NCBI GenBank assembly: GCA_002706095.1
Contig: PAJP01000021.1
Span: 186,001 to 250,000 of the forward strand
Source: Methylophaga sp.
Lineage (GTDB): Bacteria; Pseudomonadota; Gammaproteobacteria; Nitrosococcales; Methylophagaceae
DNA: 64,000 nucleotides
Reading direction: 5' to 3'
The notes beneath the pieces were generated by a model, which was not told the origin of the DNA, made no database searches, and was given only the letters and a program-made list of their open reading frames with translations. This document shows, piece after piece, positions 8,979 through 18,830 of the stretch. Position numbers and translations under genes: made by a program. Each line of letters starts with the position of its first letter. Position 1 is the first letter of the stretch.

Positions 8979-9564
8979 GTTTTGTGTGACCAGCGACCCC
9001 AGCAGTTAATACAAAACGCATGGCTTGTTCCATGCTCATATCAATCGGTTTTAACATGCGTCTTGGCATGATCACAGGATAGCCGCCGATGTTATAACTC
9101 ATTGGTAAATACACCAGCACACGATCTTCATCATCTTTGGTTGGCAGATGCTCTGCACTGTCCAATGTGATAAAGCCAATCATCTCCATACCATTATCCA
9201 GTTTGACGGAAACAACCTGTTCAAACTCAGTTTCTCGTCCCGGTGTGAAGTAATGAAAAAAGTCATGCATGCTGCCATAAATTGATTTGATGACTGGCAG
9301 GTGATACAGCAAGCTTTCTGCACCCTTGAACAAGCGCTTGAAAACATAGAGGCGCATTAAAATACCGAGAGTGAAGATCAAGGCAATAGCGGCTAAAAAA
9401 CCCATCCCCGGCCAATACATGTAATCCGGTAACAGAAACATGATGACTTGGCTTAATGCTTTTTCTGCAGAAGAAATGACCCAATAAATCAGATAGAGCG
9501 TAATGGTGATAGGCAGAATAGTGATTAAGCCGGTCAAAAACTGACGGGTAAGAAATCGAAACAT
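8971..9564 (-). CDS. DUF502 family membrane protein
   Basis: A 197-residue inner-membrane protein of the DUF502 family. The start FLTRQFLTGLITILPITITLYLIYW gives a first span, a second span lies near residues 50-72, and a conserved soluble C-terminal part follows (HLPVIKSIYGSMHDFF, VYLPMSYNIGGYPVIMPR). The family is widespread in bacteria without an established function. It is transcribed leftward, possibly with the ubiquinone operon 63 nt upstream. Its 3' end overlaps the convergent lipoprotein gene. Confidence 0.85.
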   Translation of the reverse strand: MFRFLTRQFLTGLITILPITITLYLIYWVISSAEKALSQVIMFLLPDYMYWPGMGFLAAIALIFTLGILMRLYVFKRLFKGAESLLYHLPVIKSIYGSMHDFFHYFTPGRETEFEQVVSVKLDNGMEMIGFITLDSAEHLPTKDDEDRVLVYLPMSYNIGGYPVIMPRRMLKPIDMSMEQAMRFVLTAGVAGHTKPK

Positions 9565-9627
9565 AAACTAGGCTCCGCGAAATGAAAGTGTGGTCATCTG
9601 ATCTGAGAAAGACGAAAGGGGAATAAA

Positions 9628-10842
9628 TTAATCACGGCCATAGTGACGCTGAGCCAGTTTAGGCGTGGCAAAAGAACGGCTTGCTGCTTGCTGCATAAAA
9701 AGGTTTTTCAGTAAGCGACTTTGGTTGACATGACGCAAGCCAAATTGACGTAGCCATCTCACCGGAGCGATGCGATTAGTAAAGACACGCTTGAACATAT
9801 CCATGCTCATTTGCATCAGCAGATTATCAGCATGTCGTTGTCGTTGGTATTTTTGTAACGTATGTAGCTGACTAATATCACGATTATGCATGGCAGCATC
9901 GATAATAACTTCGGCTAGCGTTGCTGCATCCAACAAACCGATATTGACGCCTTGTCCAGCTAATGGATGAATTGTGTGTGCGGCATCACCGACCAGAACA
10001 ATGCCTGGTTTGATATATGTCTCGGCATGACGTAGTTGAAGCGGAAAAGCATCACGATGGCTGATGTGGGTGACTTTTCCCAAACGTTCTTCAAATGCCA
10101 CATTCAGTTCATCGATAAATTCATCATCGCTGAGCGATAACAGACGATCAGCATCGTCATTTTTAAGTGTCCAGACGATTGAGCATTGATGATTATCTTT
10201 TAGAGGTAAAAACGCAAGCGGACCATCAGTTAAGAAGCGCTGCCATGCGGTGTTTTGATGAGGATGCTCAGTGGTGACATTACACACCAGGCCTTTTTGA
10301 TGGTATGACCAGCCTTTTGTCTGGATGTTAGCCAGCTCTTTAATGGCGGAATGAGCACCATCTGCCGCGATAATCAGTTGTGTTTTTACTATGCGTCCAT
10401 CCTCGAGACGGAGTTGCTGGTTATCAATAGCCACTGGTTTGGCTGGGCAAATCACATCAATATTAGCTTGTTGCTGACAGAGGCTGAAACTGGTTTGTTG
10501 CAGCTGCCGATTCTCAATGATATGACCTAAGTTGCTGGTACCCATATCTGCACTATTGAAATGAATCTGACTCTCACTGGTTTCCCAGACTTTCATATCA
10601 GAAAATGCAGATAGTCGTGCTGGTGGCAGCATTGACCATATTCCCAGATTTTTCAGAATGGCTTCACTACCTTTGGTCAATGCACTGACTCTGATGTCAA
10701 AGGAATCGTCAGCAGTTAATGGTTCAACATGACGAGCCTCTATTAAGGCAATGGTGAATTGGTCATAACGTGATAATGCCAGCGCCAGACAGGCTCCCAC
10801 CATGCCACCACCGACAATCGTAATATCATATTGCTGTTTCAT
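9628..10842 (-). CDS. ubiI: FAD-dependent ubiquinone hydroxylase, UbiI/VisC-like
   Basis: A 404-residue flavoprotein mono-oxygenase of the UbiH/UbiI/UbiF family, which hydroxylates the ring of ubiquinone precursors at the membrane. Visible are the N-terminal Rossmann motif (VGGGMVGA), the mid DG motif (AADGAHSAIK) and the FAD ribose motif (GDAAHTIHPLAGQGVNIGL). Position last in ygfB-pepP-ubiH-X matches UbiI (VisC) in enterobacteria. Paralogues are hard to separate by eye, so UbiI rather than another C-hydroxylase rests on context. Its ATG overlaps the ubiH stop by 4 nt (ATGA). Confidence 0.82.
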   Translation of the reverse strand: MKQQYDITIVGGGMVGACLALALSRYDQFTIALIEARHVEPLTADDSFDIRVSALTKGSEAILKNLGIWSMLPPARLSAFSDMKVWETSESQIHFNSADMGTSNLGHIIENRQLQQTSFSLCQQQANIDVICPAKPVAIDNQQLRLEDGRIVKTQLIIAADGAHSAIKELANIQTKGWSYHQKGLVCNVTTEHPHQNTAWQRFLTDGPLAFLPLKDNHQCSIVWTLKNDDADRLLSLSDDEFIDELNVAFEERLGKVTHISHRDAFPLQLRHAETYIKPGIVLVGDAAHTIHPLAGQGVNIGLLDAATLAEVIIDAAMHNRDISQLHTLQKYQRQRHADNLLMQMSMDMFKRVFTNRIAPVRWLRQFGLRHVNQSRLLKNLFMQQAASRSFATPKLAQRHYGRD

Positions 10843-12041
10843 GATAAGGGAACACCTCGAGCTAATTTGGGCTGTGCTTGTGCCAATCCCATACTTTTCT
10901 GTGCCAGCCAGTGTTTCATAACAGGCATCGTATCCATCAGCGTAAGTCCTGCCCCTCGCAGATGACCTAATAGCGGAATATCATTACTGAATAATCGCAC
11001 CAGTTGGTCTGTGGATTTAACAACCTGATCCTGATCTTGCTGACGTTGCTGCTGATAACGTTGCAATAACTCAGCGTGACCGCAATCTTTGGCATCAAAA
11101 ATATGTTCAGCCAATACCGCGACATCACGTAAGCCAAGATTGAATCCCTGACCAGCAATGGGGTGCAGGCTGTGTGCGGCATTTCCAATAAATACGATTC
11201 GAGCTTGAACTGGCATGTCAGCTTGCATCAATATCAATGGGTAACTGTTACGCTCGCCAACACGAATAAACCGTCCGGCACGATAGCCGAAGTGATGTTG
11301 TAATTGCTTTAGAAATGCTTCCTCTGGAAGTGAGAGCAATGCACTTTCTTCACCCGCTTTGACTGTCCATACTAAGCTGCTTCTTTTATCCATCGGCAAT
11401 AAAGCCATGGGACCAGATGTAGTGAAACGCTCGTATGCCCAACCATGATGTGGTTTATCTGTAGAAATATTGGCGGTGATAGCGACCTGACTGTAATCTT
11501 GCTCCCAGGCACTTAAGTTCAAACAGTGACGGATAGTCGATTCACGCCCATCAGCGGCAACAAGCAGTTTGGCAGTCAGAGTGTCATGGTTATCTAACGT
11601 GACTTTCACATGTTCAGCTTCAGTGACTACTGCACTCACCGTGCTTGGACAGAATAATGTCAAATTATCGAGTTGCTGCAATTGCTGGTTGAGTGCGTGG
11701 CCTAAATATTTGGCTGTAATGACTTGGCCGAGTGCCGGCACTTTTTCCTGTTCGGCCGATAAGCGTGTCACACCAAAGCGGCCTCGCTCAGACACGTGAA
11801 TGTGTTGGATGGGACTGGCGTGCTTTTCGATAGCAGTCCAGACATCCATTGTTTCGAAGATACGTTGCGAACCATAGCTAAGTGCAATGCCACGATCATC
11901 GTAACTGGGCTGGGAGTTTGTTTCTAATGATTTCGCTTCTATAAGACCAATCTTCAGCCGACTCTCTTTCAAAGCGATAGCCAGGCTGGCGCCAGCCATA
12001 CCGCCTCCCACAATCAACACATCAAACAGGCTGTGATTCAC
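10839..12041 (-). CDS. ubiH: 2-octaprenyl-6-methoxyphenol hydroxylase UbiH
   Basis: A 400-residue FAD mono-oxygenase of ubiquinone synthesis. It shows VGGGMAGA (FAD-binding Rossmann motif), DDRGIALSYGSQRI, AADGRESTIR, and GNAAHSLHPIAGQGFNLGLRD; the GNAAH and LGLRD forms are characteristic of UbiH. It starts 3 nt after pepP and overlaps ubiI by 4 nt, so the three are one operon. The same gene order in enterobacteria supports the assignment. Confidence 0.9.
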   Translation of the reverse strand: MNHSLFDVLIVGGGMAGASLAIALKESRLKIGLIEAKSLETNSQPSYDDRGIALSYGSQRIFETMDVWTAIEKHASPIQHIHVSERGRFGVTRLSAEQEKVPALGQVITAKYLGHALNQQLQQLDNLTLFCPSTVSAVVTEAEHVKVTLDNHDTLTAKLLVAADGRESTIRHCLNLSAWEQDYSQVAITANISTDKPHHGWAYERFTTSGPMALLPMDKRSSLVWTVKAGEESALLSLPEEAFLKQLQHHFGYRAGRFIRVGERNSYPLILMQADMPVQARIVFIGNAAHSLHPIAGQGFNLGLRDVAVLAEHIFDAKDCGHAELLQRYQQQRQQDQDQVVKSTDQLVRLFSNDIPLLGHLRGAGLTLMDTMPVMKHWLAQKSMGLAQAQPKLARGVPLS

Positions 12042-12044
12042 GTT

Positions 12045-13355
12045 TTAGATTGCCTCTGCCATTAATGCTTCAATCTCGTCGATTTCCTTAGGGGCCGCTT
12101 CAGTGAGTACTTCGCAACCGTCTTTTGTCACCAGTACGTCGTCTTCAATCCGAATACCGATAAAGTGCCACTTTTTATCGACATGATCTTGATCGCGGAT
12201 ATAGAGACCAGGTTCTACCGTTAATACCATGCCGGGTTCTAATAAGCGCCACTCACCTCCGACTTTGTAGTCACCGACATCATGTACATCCATTCCCAGC
12301 CAGTGTCCAGTTCGGTGCATATAAAACTCACGGTAAGCGCCTTCTTCGATGAGTTGATCGACATTGCCGTTGAGAATGCCTAATTCAACTAAGCCTTGTG
12401 TTAAGACCTCAACCGCTGCTTCGTGTGGTTGATTCCAATGATTGCCTGGCTTCACTGCAGCAATGGCGGCTTTTTGTGCATTTAAAACGATTTGATATAC
12501 GGCTGCCTGAGCGGTAGTGAACTTACCATTAACAGGAAAAGTGCGAGTAATATCGCCTGCGTAACATTCGAATTCTGCACCGGCATCAATCAGCAATAAC
12601 TCATTACTTTTCAACTTGGCACTGTTTTCAATGTAATGCAGGATACAGCCATTCTCACCGCCACCTACAATAGACGGGTAAGCAGGGGAGCGACAGCCAT
12701 TTTTCATAAACTCATGAATAATTTCTGCTTCGACCTCATACTCCCATTTACCTGGTTTGGTAAATTGCATAGCACGAATATGAGCTTGGGCCGACACGCT
12801 TGCTGCCTGTTTCATGGCTTTGATTTCCTGACTGCTTTTAAATAATCTCAGCTCATTCAGGCAATGCTCCAGTTCAATAATCTCTGTTGGCGAATGTTTA
12901 CCAGAGCGTGCTGCCTGACGCAGGTGATTCAACCAAGACACCATGTGCTGATCAAAGCTCGGCTGATTTCCCATGGTGTAATAGACTTTTTCTTTACCTT
13001 CCAGCAGACCAGGCAGGATATCGTCAAGATCACTTATTGGGTAAGAGTCATCGGCGCCAAATTCAGCGATGGCACCTTCCTGACCTGCGCGATAGCCATC
13101 CCAGATTTCTTTATCCAGGTCCCGCTCACGGCAGAATAAAATATACTCGCCATGTTCTCTTCCCGGAATCAGCACCAGTACGGATTCAGGCTCATCAAAC
13201 CCTGTCAGGTAGTGGAAACTACTATCACTTCGGTAGGGATAGTCGACATCACGGTTACGGTTAGCCACTGGCGCGTTGGGTAATACAGCGATCGTATCTG
13301 GGCCCATAATATCCATCAGATGTTGACGGCGTTTGGCGAATTCTTTCTTTTGCAT
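12045..13355 (-). CDS. pepP: Xaa-Pro aminopeptidase (aminopeptidase P)
   Basis: A 436-residue, two-domain dinuclear Mn metallopeptidase that removes N-terminal residues preceding proline. The N-terminal creatinase-like domain is followed by the pita-bread fold with the metal ligands in order: two Asp (LIDAGAEFECYAGDITRTFP region), His (HRTGHWLGMDVHDVG), Glu (LTVEPGLY) and Glu (RIEDDVL). Its ATG overlaps the last base of the ygfB stop (TAATG), indicating coupling. Position upstream of ubiH is conserved in gammaproteobacteria. Confidence 0.95.
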   Translation of the reverse strand: MQKKEFAKRRQHLMDIMGPDTIAVLPNAPVANRNRDVDYPYRSDSSFHYLTGFDEPESVLVLIPGREHGEYILFCRERDLDKEIWDGYRAGQEGAIAEFGADDSYPISDLDDILPGLLEGKEKVYYTMGNQPSFDQHMVSWLNHLRQAARSGKHSPTEIIELEHCLNELRLFKSSQEIKAMKQAASVSAQAHIRAMQFTKPGKWEYEVEAEIIHEFMKNGCRSPAYPSIVGGGENGCILHYIENSAKLKSNELLLIDAGAEFECYAGDITRTFPVNGKFTTAQAAVYQIVLNAQKAAIAAVKPGNHWNQPHEAAVEVLTQGLVELGILNGNVDQLIEEGAYREFYMHRTGHWLGMDVHDVGDYKVGGEWRLLEPGMVLTVEPGLYIRDQDHVDKKWHFIGIRIEDDVLVTKDGCEVLTEAAPKEIDEIEALMAEAI

Positions 13356-13903
13356 TAGTGTTCAGTCGCTTCCTCAGTTGGGTCGGTAGGTTGCAATTCT
13401 CCGTAAAGTAAAAAAAGACCCATACGAATATATTCTACGAGTTCTTCAAAATTGGCACGTTCTTCTTCTGTGTCTTCTACATTGTCAAAATTAACCTGAC
13501 TGATTTTGATGACATCAGTCACGTATTCCTGACAATCATCAGAGAGTTCCGTTTCATTGGTCATGCCTGATGTACCGAGACCGAATACAAGCCCTTGACA
13601 CCAGTCTGCCATCGCCGATAAACGTGAGACAATTGGTGCATTGTCATCCGGAAGTTCCATTTGAAAGTCAAAATCCAAGCTGTTAAGAGACTGAATCGTG
13701 TCATCAAACAGGTGTGTTAAATCTTGTTTCTCTTCTTCGGCAGGCGAGAAATCTTCAAATAATCGTGTGTACCAGCTTTTACGATCGGCGAGAGCGTCCA
13801 TACAAAGCAAACCACATAAAGCGCCCTGGAGTTCAGCGAGACTGGCAGGCCCATCACCGTTTTGATTATCGGGCGATAGAGATGGAAAGTAGAGTTGTGA
13901 CAT
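13355..13903 (-). CDS. ygfB: UPF0149 family protein YgfB
   Basis: A 182-residue acidic protein of the UPF0149/YgfB family. The family pattern is visible: LAELQGALCGLLCMD near the start, DWCQGLVFGLG in the middle and YIRMGLFLLYGEL near the end. It is slightly short of the usual 190-200 residues. YgfB homologues have been linked to regulation in Pseudomonas, but a general function is not settled. It is the first gene of the ygfB-pepP-ubiH-ubiI operon, divergent from zapB/zapA, the standard order in this class. Confidence 0.9.
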   Translation of the reverse strand: MSQLYFPSLSPDNQNGDGPASLAELQGALCGLLCMDALADRKSWYTRLFEDFSPAEEEKQDLTHLFDDTIQSLNSLDFDFQMELPDDNAPIVSRLSAMADWCQGLVFGLGTSGMTNETELSDDCQEYVTDVIKISQVNFDNVEDTEEERANFEELVEYIRMGLFLLYGELQPTDPTEEATEH

Positions 13904-14055
13904 AAACTTAAAACCTGAATAATGGCAAAAAAGATATCTTGTTCAATGTTATGCATTGGAACATAAATTGTTCCTATTATGACAGTTGTTGACCGAGTCG
14001 GCAGCGCACGTCTATAGTTAGGCTTTATTCTCGCACAGCGAAAGAACTCATATTA

Positions 14056-14265
14056 ATGGATAAGAACGCGATACAACAATTGGAGCAACAAGTGGATGAG
14101 CTACTTCGTACCAGTCGTCGATTGCGGGAAGAGAACATGCTGTTGCGCTCTCAACAAACAGCGTGGCTCTCAGAACGTTCTCAACTGATCGAAAAAACCG
14201 ATGTGGCTCGAAGCCGGATTGAGAAGATGGTGAGTCGTTTAAGAGAATTGGATAGCGAATTATGA
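14056..14265 (+). CDS. ZapB-like coiled-coil protein (TIGR02449 family)
   Basis: A 69-residue, almost entirely coiled-coil protein with heptad-spaced Leu, Ile and Val (AIQQLEQQVDELLRTSRRL..., MVSRLRELDSEL). Proteins of this size and pattern lie directly upstream of zapA in many gammaproteobacteria (TIGR02449) and resemble the division factor ZapB, which bridges ZapA and MatP at the FtsZ ring. Its last 4 nt overlap the zapA start (ATGA), so the two are translationally coupled. True functional equivalence to ZapB is inferred. Confidence 0.8.
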   Translation: MDKNAIQQLEQQVDELLRTSRRLREENMLLRSQQTAWLSERSQLIEKTDVARSRIEKMVSRLRELDSEL

Positions 14266-14567
14266 GTTCACCGGTAACTGTGACGATTTTGGGCAAGGAA
14301 TATCAAATTGCTTGTCCGGAAGAAGAAAAAGAGGCGCTGATTGCGTCTGCCAAGATGGTCCATGACAATATGGAAAAGATTCGTCAAAGTGGCAAAGTGG
14401 TAGGTGTCGATCGTATCGCAGTCATGGCAGCACTCAACTTAGCGCACGAGTTGCTTATTTTCAAACATGACGAAGGTCATGACATGGAAAAAGTAAACAA
14501 CAAAATTATGCAGTTGAAAGAGCGTGTTAGCGCTTTTCTGGAAGAAGATAGACAATTGGAGCTCTGA
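14262..14567 (+). CDS. zapA: Cell division protein ZapA
   Basis: A 101-residue protein with the ZapA fold: an N-terminal beta part (PVTVTILGKEYQIACPEEE), a conserved helix (RIAVMAALNLAHELL) and a C-terminal coiled coil (KIMQLKERVSAFLEE). ZapA cross-links FtsZ filaments at mid-cell. Length is typical. It overlaps the ZapB-like gene and is followed by 6S RNA, the conserved order zapA-ssrS. Confidence 0.94.
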   Translation: MSSPVTVTILGKEYQIACPEEEKEALIASAKMVHDNMEKIRQSGKVVGVDRIAVMAALNLAHELLIFKHDEGHDMEKVNNKIMQLKERVSAFLEEDRQLEL

Positions 14568-14608
14568 AAAACTTGAGCTAAGCATAGGGAATTTGCGTAT
14601 CATAGGTT

Positions 14609-14789
14609 ATGTCCCTGCGGTGCTCGATAGCGACATGTGTGTCTTGAGCCGATAAGCAAATGCTTAAGGAAACTGACAATCCGAAGTTGAAAAACAGGCC
14701 CGCTTGACGGGAAGTTTGCCATCTTCATGAAGTTTCCCTCTTGAATCTCATGGTTCAAGAACCCCCGTCGCACCGACACTGTGGGGCTC
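14609..14789 (+). ncRNA. ssrS: 6S RNA
   Basis: About 180 nt with the expected 6S RNA elements in order: a 5' closing strand (CCCTGCGGTGCTCG, from 14613), the conserved TTGAGCCGATA box (14643-14653), an unpaired central region, then CTTGAATCTCATGGTTCAAG (14740-14759) forming the 3' side hairpin, and the closing GTCGCACCGACAC strand. 6S RNA mimics an open promoter and sequesters sigma-70 RNA polymerase in stationary phase. Location just after zapA is the classic site. Ends are approximate. The usual downstream ygfA gene is absent here. Confidence 0.88.
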
Positions 14790-14883
14790 AATTTCCCCCT
14801 TCATCCTCACCTCGATCTTAATCATAAAAAGAAGCCGATCTCATCGGTGGGGATGTTTTTCCTTGTTGGTTTTCACCATCACC

Positions 14884-14910
14884 ACCATTTCCCAATGGTT
14901 TGCTTTTTTA
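14884..14910 (+). terminator. Possible weak terminator downstream of 6S RNA
   Basis: ACCATT and AATGGT (14884-14889, 14894-14899) form a 6-bp stem with a 4-nt loop, followed by a T-rich run. It sits in the 435-bp space between zapA and the MFS transporter, which otherwise holds only 6S RNA and the transporter leader. It could end the 6S precursor transcript. The stem is not GC-rich, so confidence is limited. Confidence 0.4.
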
Positions 14911-15002
14911 GGCTTTTTTTCTGTGGCGGTTCCGTCTTGATCAATAGTTGTGATATGTTGCTGAAAAACATAAAAACTATATTAAAGAGAGGAATATTAC
15001 TG

Positions 15003-16742
15003 ATGTCATGGTTTGATAACTTGGCCAGTCGGCTATCCAAGAAACATATCATCGCCAAACCTGGGTTTAATCGCTGGCTAATTGCCCCTGCTTCTGTCGC
15101 TATTCATTTGTGTATCGGTTCGGTCTATGCTTGGAGTATTTTTAATCCAGCCCTGACGAAACAGTTTGGTGTGGTGGCCAGTGCTGCTGATGACTGGAGC
15201 TTTTCATCTGTTGTCTGGATTTTTTCTACCGCGATTGTGTTTCTGGGATTAGCAGCAGCCATTGGGGGGAAATGGCTTGAAGAAGTAGGGCCAAGAGCGA
15301 CCGGATTTCTCGCTGCTTGTTTATGGGGTGGTGGCTTTCTCGTTGGCAGTATCGGCATTGCCACACACGAGCTTTGGCTCATTTATTTGGGGTATGGTGC
15401 TATTGGTGGTTGTGGTTTAGGGCTTGCCTACGTCACGCCAGTCAGTACCTTGATTCGCTGGTTCCCTGATAGACGTGGTATGGCGACAGGTATCGCCATC
15501 ATGGGGTTTGGTGGTGGTGCGATGATAGGCGCGCCATTAATTACTTACCTATTGAGTTTGTATTATCGAATGCCTGAATATTTAGGCAAAGTCACCGACG
15601 TTAACCTGATTACTGAATCGGGTAGGCGCTATGCTGAAGTGGCAGGTCAACAAGTTGAAGTTGTTATTGCTTCCGCAGCGGATATGTTAAAGACCCCTGT
15701 GCCTGGGCCAGAAGGGGTCTATGTCGTGGGCACAGGTGATACCGGAGCGACCAGTGTCTTCATCACGCTTGGTATCGTGTATTTTATCGTGATGACTATC
15801 GCAGCGTTTAGTTTTCGAGTTCCAGCTAAAGACTGGAAACCAGACAACTGGACGCCTCCAGCCAAAGATCAATCTACAAAAAACCGTCTGATTTCTGACA
15901 ACCATGTTCATATTGATCAAGCGATAAAAACACCGCAGTTCTATCAACTATGGATTGTATTGTGTTTTAACGTGACGGCAGGTATTGGGGTGATCGGGGT
16001 GGCAAAAACCATGATTACTGATATTTTTAGTCCGAGCCTGCCAGGAATTGTTGATGCCAGCTTCGCTGCTACCTATGTATTGATGATTAGCGTGTTTAAT
16101 ATGTCAGGGCGTTTTTTATGGTCTACAGCATCTGATTACATCGGGCGTAAAAATACCTATCATTGCTTCTTCTTGTTGGGGGCATTGTTGTATTTATCTA
16201 TCCCCTTTATAGCTACACAAGCTAGTGTGAGTCCGAGTGTGACTGCATTAATCATGTTCTATGCCGTTACCATGATCATATTCACTATGTATGGCGGTGG
16301 TTTTGCCACTATTCCAGCTTATCTGGCTGATATTTTCGGTACGATGCATGTGGGTGGTATTCATGGTCGATTGTTAACAGCCTGGAGTACCGCTGGCATT
16401 TTAGGACCATATGTGATTACGCATCTGCGTGAGCACTCGATGAATAAGGTTTTACATGAATTAGCAGCTAAAGTTGATCCAGCTGCATTCCTGCAAAAGT
16501 TTGGGGCGAGTATTGATAATCTCGATGAGTTGATTGCCGCGAAAACAGTGTCCATTTCACAGCTGATGGAGATTGCACCGGCAGGGACTTTAGATCCTAC
16601 TCCAAGCCTTTATAATTCAACTATGTATGCCATGGCTGGATTACTTCTTGTGGCATTCCTGGCGAATTTGTCTATTCGTCCAGTTAGAGAAAAACATCAT
16701 GTGCAAAACACACATCCTGAATTAGCTCAGGAACATAAATGA
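15003..16742 (+). CDS. OFA-family MFS transporter (oxalate/formate antiporter-like)
   Basis: A 579-residue, 12-span major facilitator. The phrases RWLIAPASVAIHLCIGSVYAWSIF, GYGAIGGCGLGLAYVTPV and RWFPDRRGMATGIAIMGFGGGAMIGAPL are typical of the oxalate:formate antiporter (OFA) group; formate, oxalate or another small carboxylate are candidate substrates. A hydrophilic insertion (about residues 200-250) makes it longer than OxlT. The open frame runs further upstream into 6S RNA, but the ATG at 15003 has an AGAGG site about 10 nt before it and begins the amphipathic entry to span 1. A strong terminator follows. Confidence 0.82.
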   Translation: MSWFDNLASRLSKKHIIAKPGFNRWLIAPASVAIHLCIGSVYAWSIFNPALTKQFGVVASAADDWSFSSVVWIFSTAIVFLGLAAAIGGKWLEEVGPRATGFLAACLWGGGFLVGSIGIATHELWLIYLGYGAIGGCGLGLAYVTPVSTLIRWFPDRRGMATGIAIMGFGGGAMIGAPLITYLLSLYYRMPEYLGKVTDVNLITESGRRYAEVAGQQVEVVIASAADMLKTPVPGPEGVYVVGTGDTGATSVFITLGIVYFIVMTIAAFSFRVPAKDWKPDNWTPPAKDQSTKNRLISDNHVHIDQAIKTPQFYQLWIVLCFNVTAGIGVIGVAKTMITDIFSPSLPGIVDASFAATYVLMISVFNMSGRFLWSTASDYIGRKNTYHCFFLLGALLYLSIPFIATQASVSPSVTALIMFYAVTMIIFTMYGGGFATIPAYLADIFGTMHVGGIHGRLLTAWSTAGILGPYVITHLREHSMNKVLHELAAKVDPAAFLQKFGASIDNLDELIAAKTVSISQLMEIAPAGTLDPTPSLYNSTMYAMAGLLLVAFLANLSIRPVREKHHVQNTHPELAQEHK

Positions 16743-16759
16743 AGTCTGTACTTTCGCAA

Positions 16760-16791
16760 AAAAAAGCCTGCTTTTTAGCAGGCTTTTTTTA
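16760..16791. terminator. Bidirectional Rho-independent terminator between the MFS gene and aroE
   Basis: AAAAAGCCTGC and GCAGGCTTTTTTT flank a short loop; the stem is preceded by an A run and followed by a T run. It can therefore stop rightward transcription of the transporter gene and leftward transcription of aroE, whose stop codon lies only about 10 nt away. Confidence 0.92.
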
Positions 16792-16801
16792 TTAGGCTAG
16801 G

Positions 16802-17629
16802 CTAGCCTGATTTCATGTTCTCACGAAGTTGCTGCAAAACAGCTTGGGTATCAGGCCTGATCTGTCGCCAAAGATAAAAGGCTTCAGCAGCTTGCTCGAC
16901 TAACATTCCCAGGCCATCAATGGTTTGACTGACTTTATGTTGTTTTGCCCACTTGATAAATGCGGTATCACTATCCGCATACATCATGTCATAACAACAT
17001 GATTGTGTAGTAAAAATACTGTCAGGTAAGTCAGGTATTTCTCCTTGCAAACTCGCCGCCGTTGCGTTGATGATGATATCGAAATGCCCGGATACGTCAG
17101 TAAAACCACCGCCTTTGATATCCCCTAAATCGGAAAATAACTCAGCTAATTGAGTCGCTTTACTGGCTGTTCTGTTGGCAATAAATAATTCGGCTGGTTG
17201 ATAAGTCATTAACGGGGCGATGACGCCTCGCGCCGCACCACCTGCACCTATTAACAAAATCCGCTTACCTTTAAGGCTGATATCATGGTTTTCCAAATCT
17301 CGGCATAATCCAATACCATCAGTATTGTCGCCATGCATAGTGCCGTCATTCTCAAAAATGACTGTGTTGATGGCACCAGCCCGTTGTGCACGATCTGACA
17401 GACTATCTGCCAAGGCCCAGGCTTGTTCTTTAAAAGGAACAGTGATGTTAATCCCTTTAAGCTTGAGAATATCTCGCAGCTGCTGAAGACTTGAAGCCAG
17501 TGAGTCTACTGGCACTTCGATAGCCGTGTATTCAATATCTTGCTGACTCTGCTTGGCAAATTCAGCATGGATGAATGGGGATTTACTGTGTTTAATTGGG
17601 TTGCCTATAACGGCGTATTTATCAGTCAT
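16802..17629 (-). CDS. aroE: Shikimate dehydrogenase (NADP+)
   Basis: A 275-residue shikimate pathway enzyme reducing 3-dehydroshikimate with NADPH. It contains the substrate-binding NPIKHSKSPFIH (SxS pair), the catalytic Lys region NITVPFKEQAW, DNTDGIGL, the nucleotide-binding GAGGAARGV and an NRTxSK-type NADP motif (NRTASKA). Length is typical. It lies downstream of hemB on the minus strand (27-nt gap), so both may share a transcript ended by the shared terminator. Confidence 0.95.
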   Translation of the reverse strand: MTDKYAVIGNPIKHSKSPFIHAEFAKQSQQDIEYTAIEVPVDSLASSLQQLRDILKLKGINITVPFKEQAWALADSLSDRAQRAGAINTVIFENDGTMHGDNTDGIGLCRDLENHDISLKGKRILLIGAGGAARGVIAPLMTYQPAELFIANRTASKATQLAELFSDLGDIKGGGFTDVSGHFDIIINATAASLQGEIPDLPDSIFTTQSCCYDMMYADSDTAFIKWAKQHKVSQTIDGLGMLVEQAAEAFYLWRQIRPDTQAVLQQLRENMKSG

Positions 17630-17656
17630 AGAGTCATTGCAAATGTATTTTTAAAA

Positions 17657-18685
<1,029 letters not shown>

Positions 18686-18830
18686 TTACAGAGTAAACAC
18701 CCCAATATACCTAAGCAAAGCTAATGTCACCAGTGATTTTCTGATGTGTTGCGTATGAGTTTGTATTGAACGATTTTTTGTTATATTTTTCGTCAAATAG
18801 GAATAGGCACAAAAAATGTAAGGTGATGTG

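Noticed and set aside
14781..15002. N-terminal extension of the OFA transporter including a His-rich HHHHH stretch
   Set aside because: It begins inside the 3' end of 6S RNA, includes a terminator-like hairpin, has no ribosome site and is not part of the family; the ATG at 15003 is the better start.
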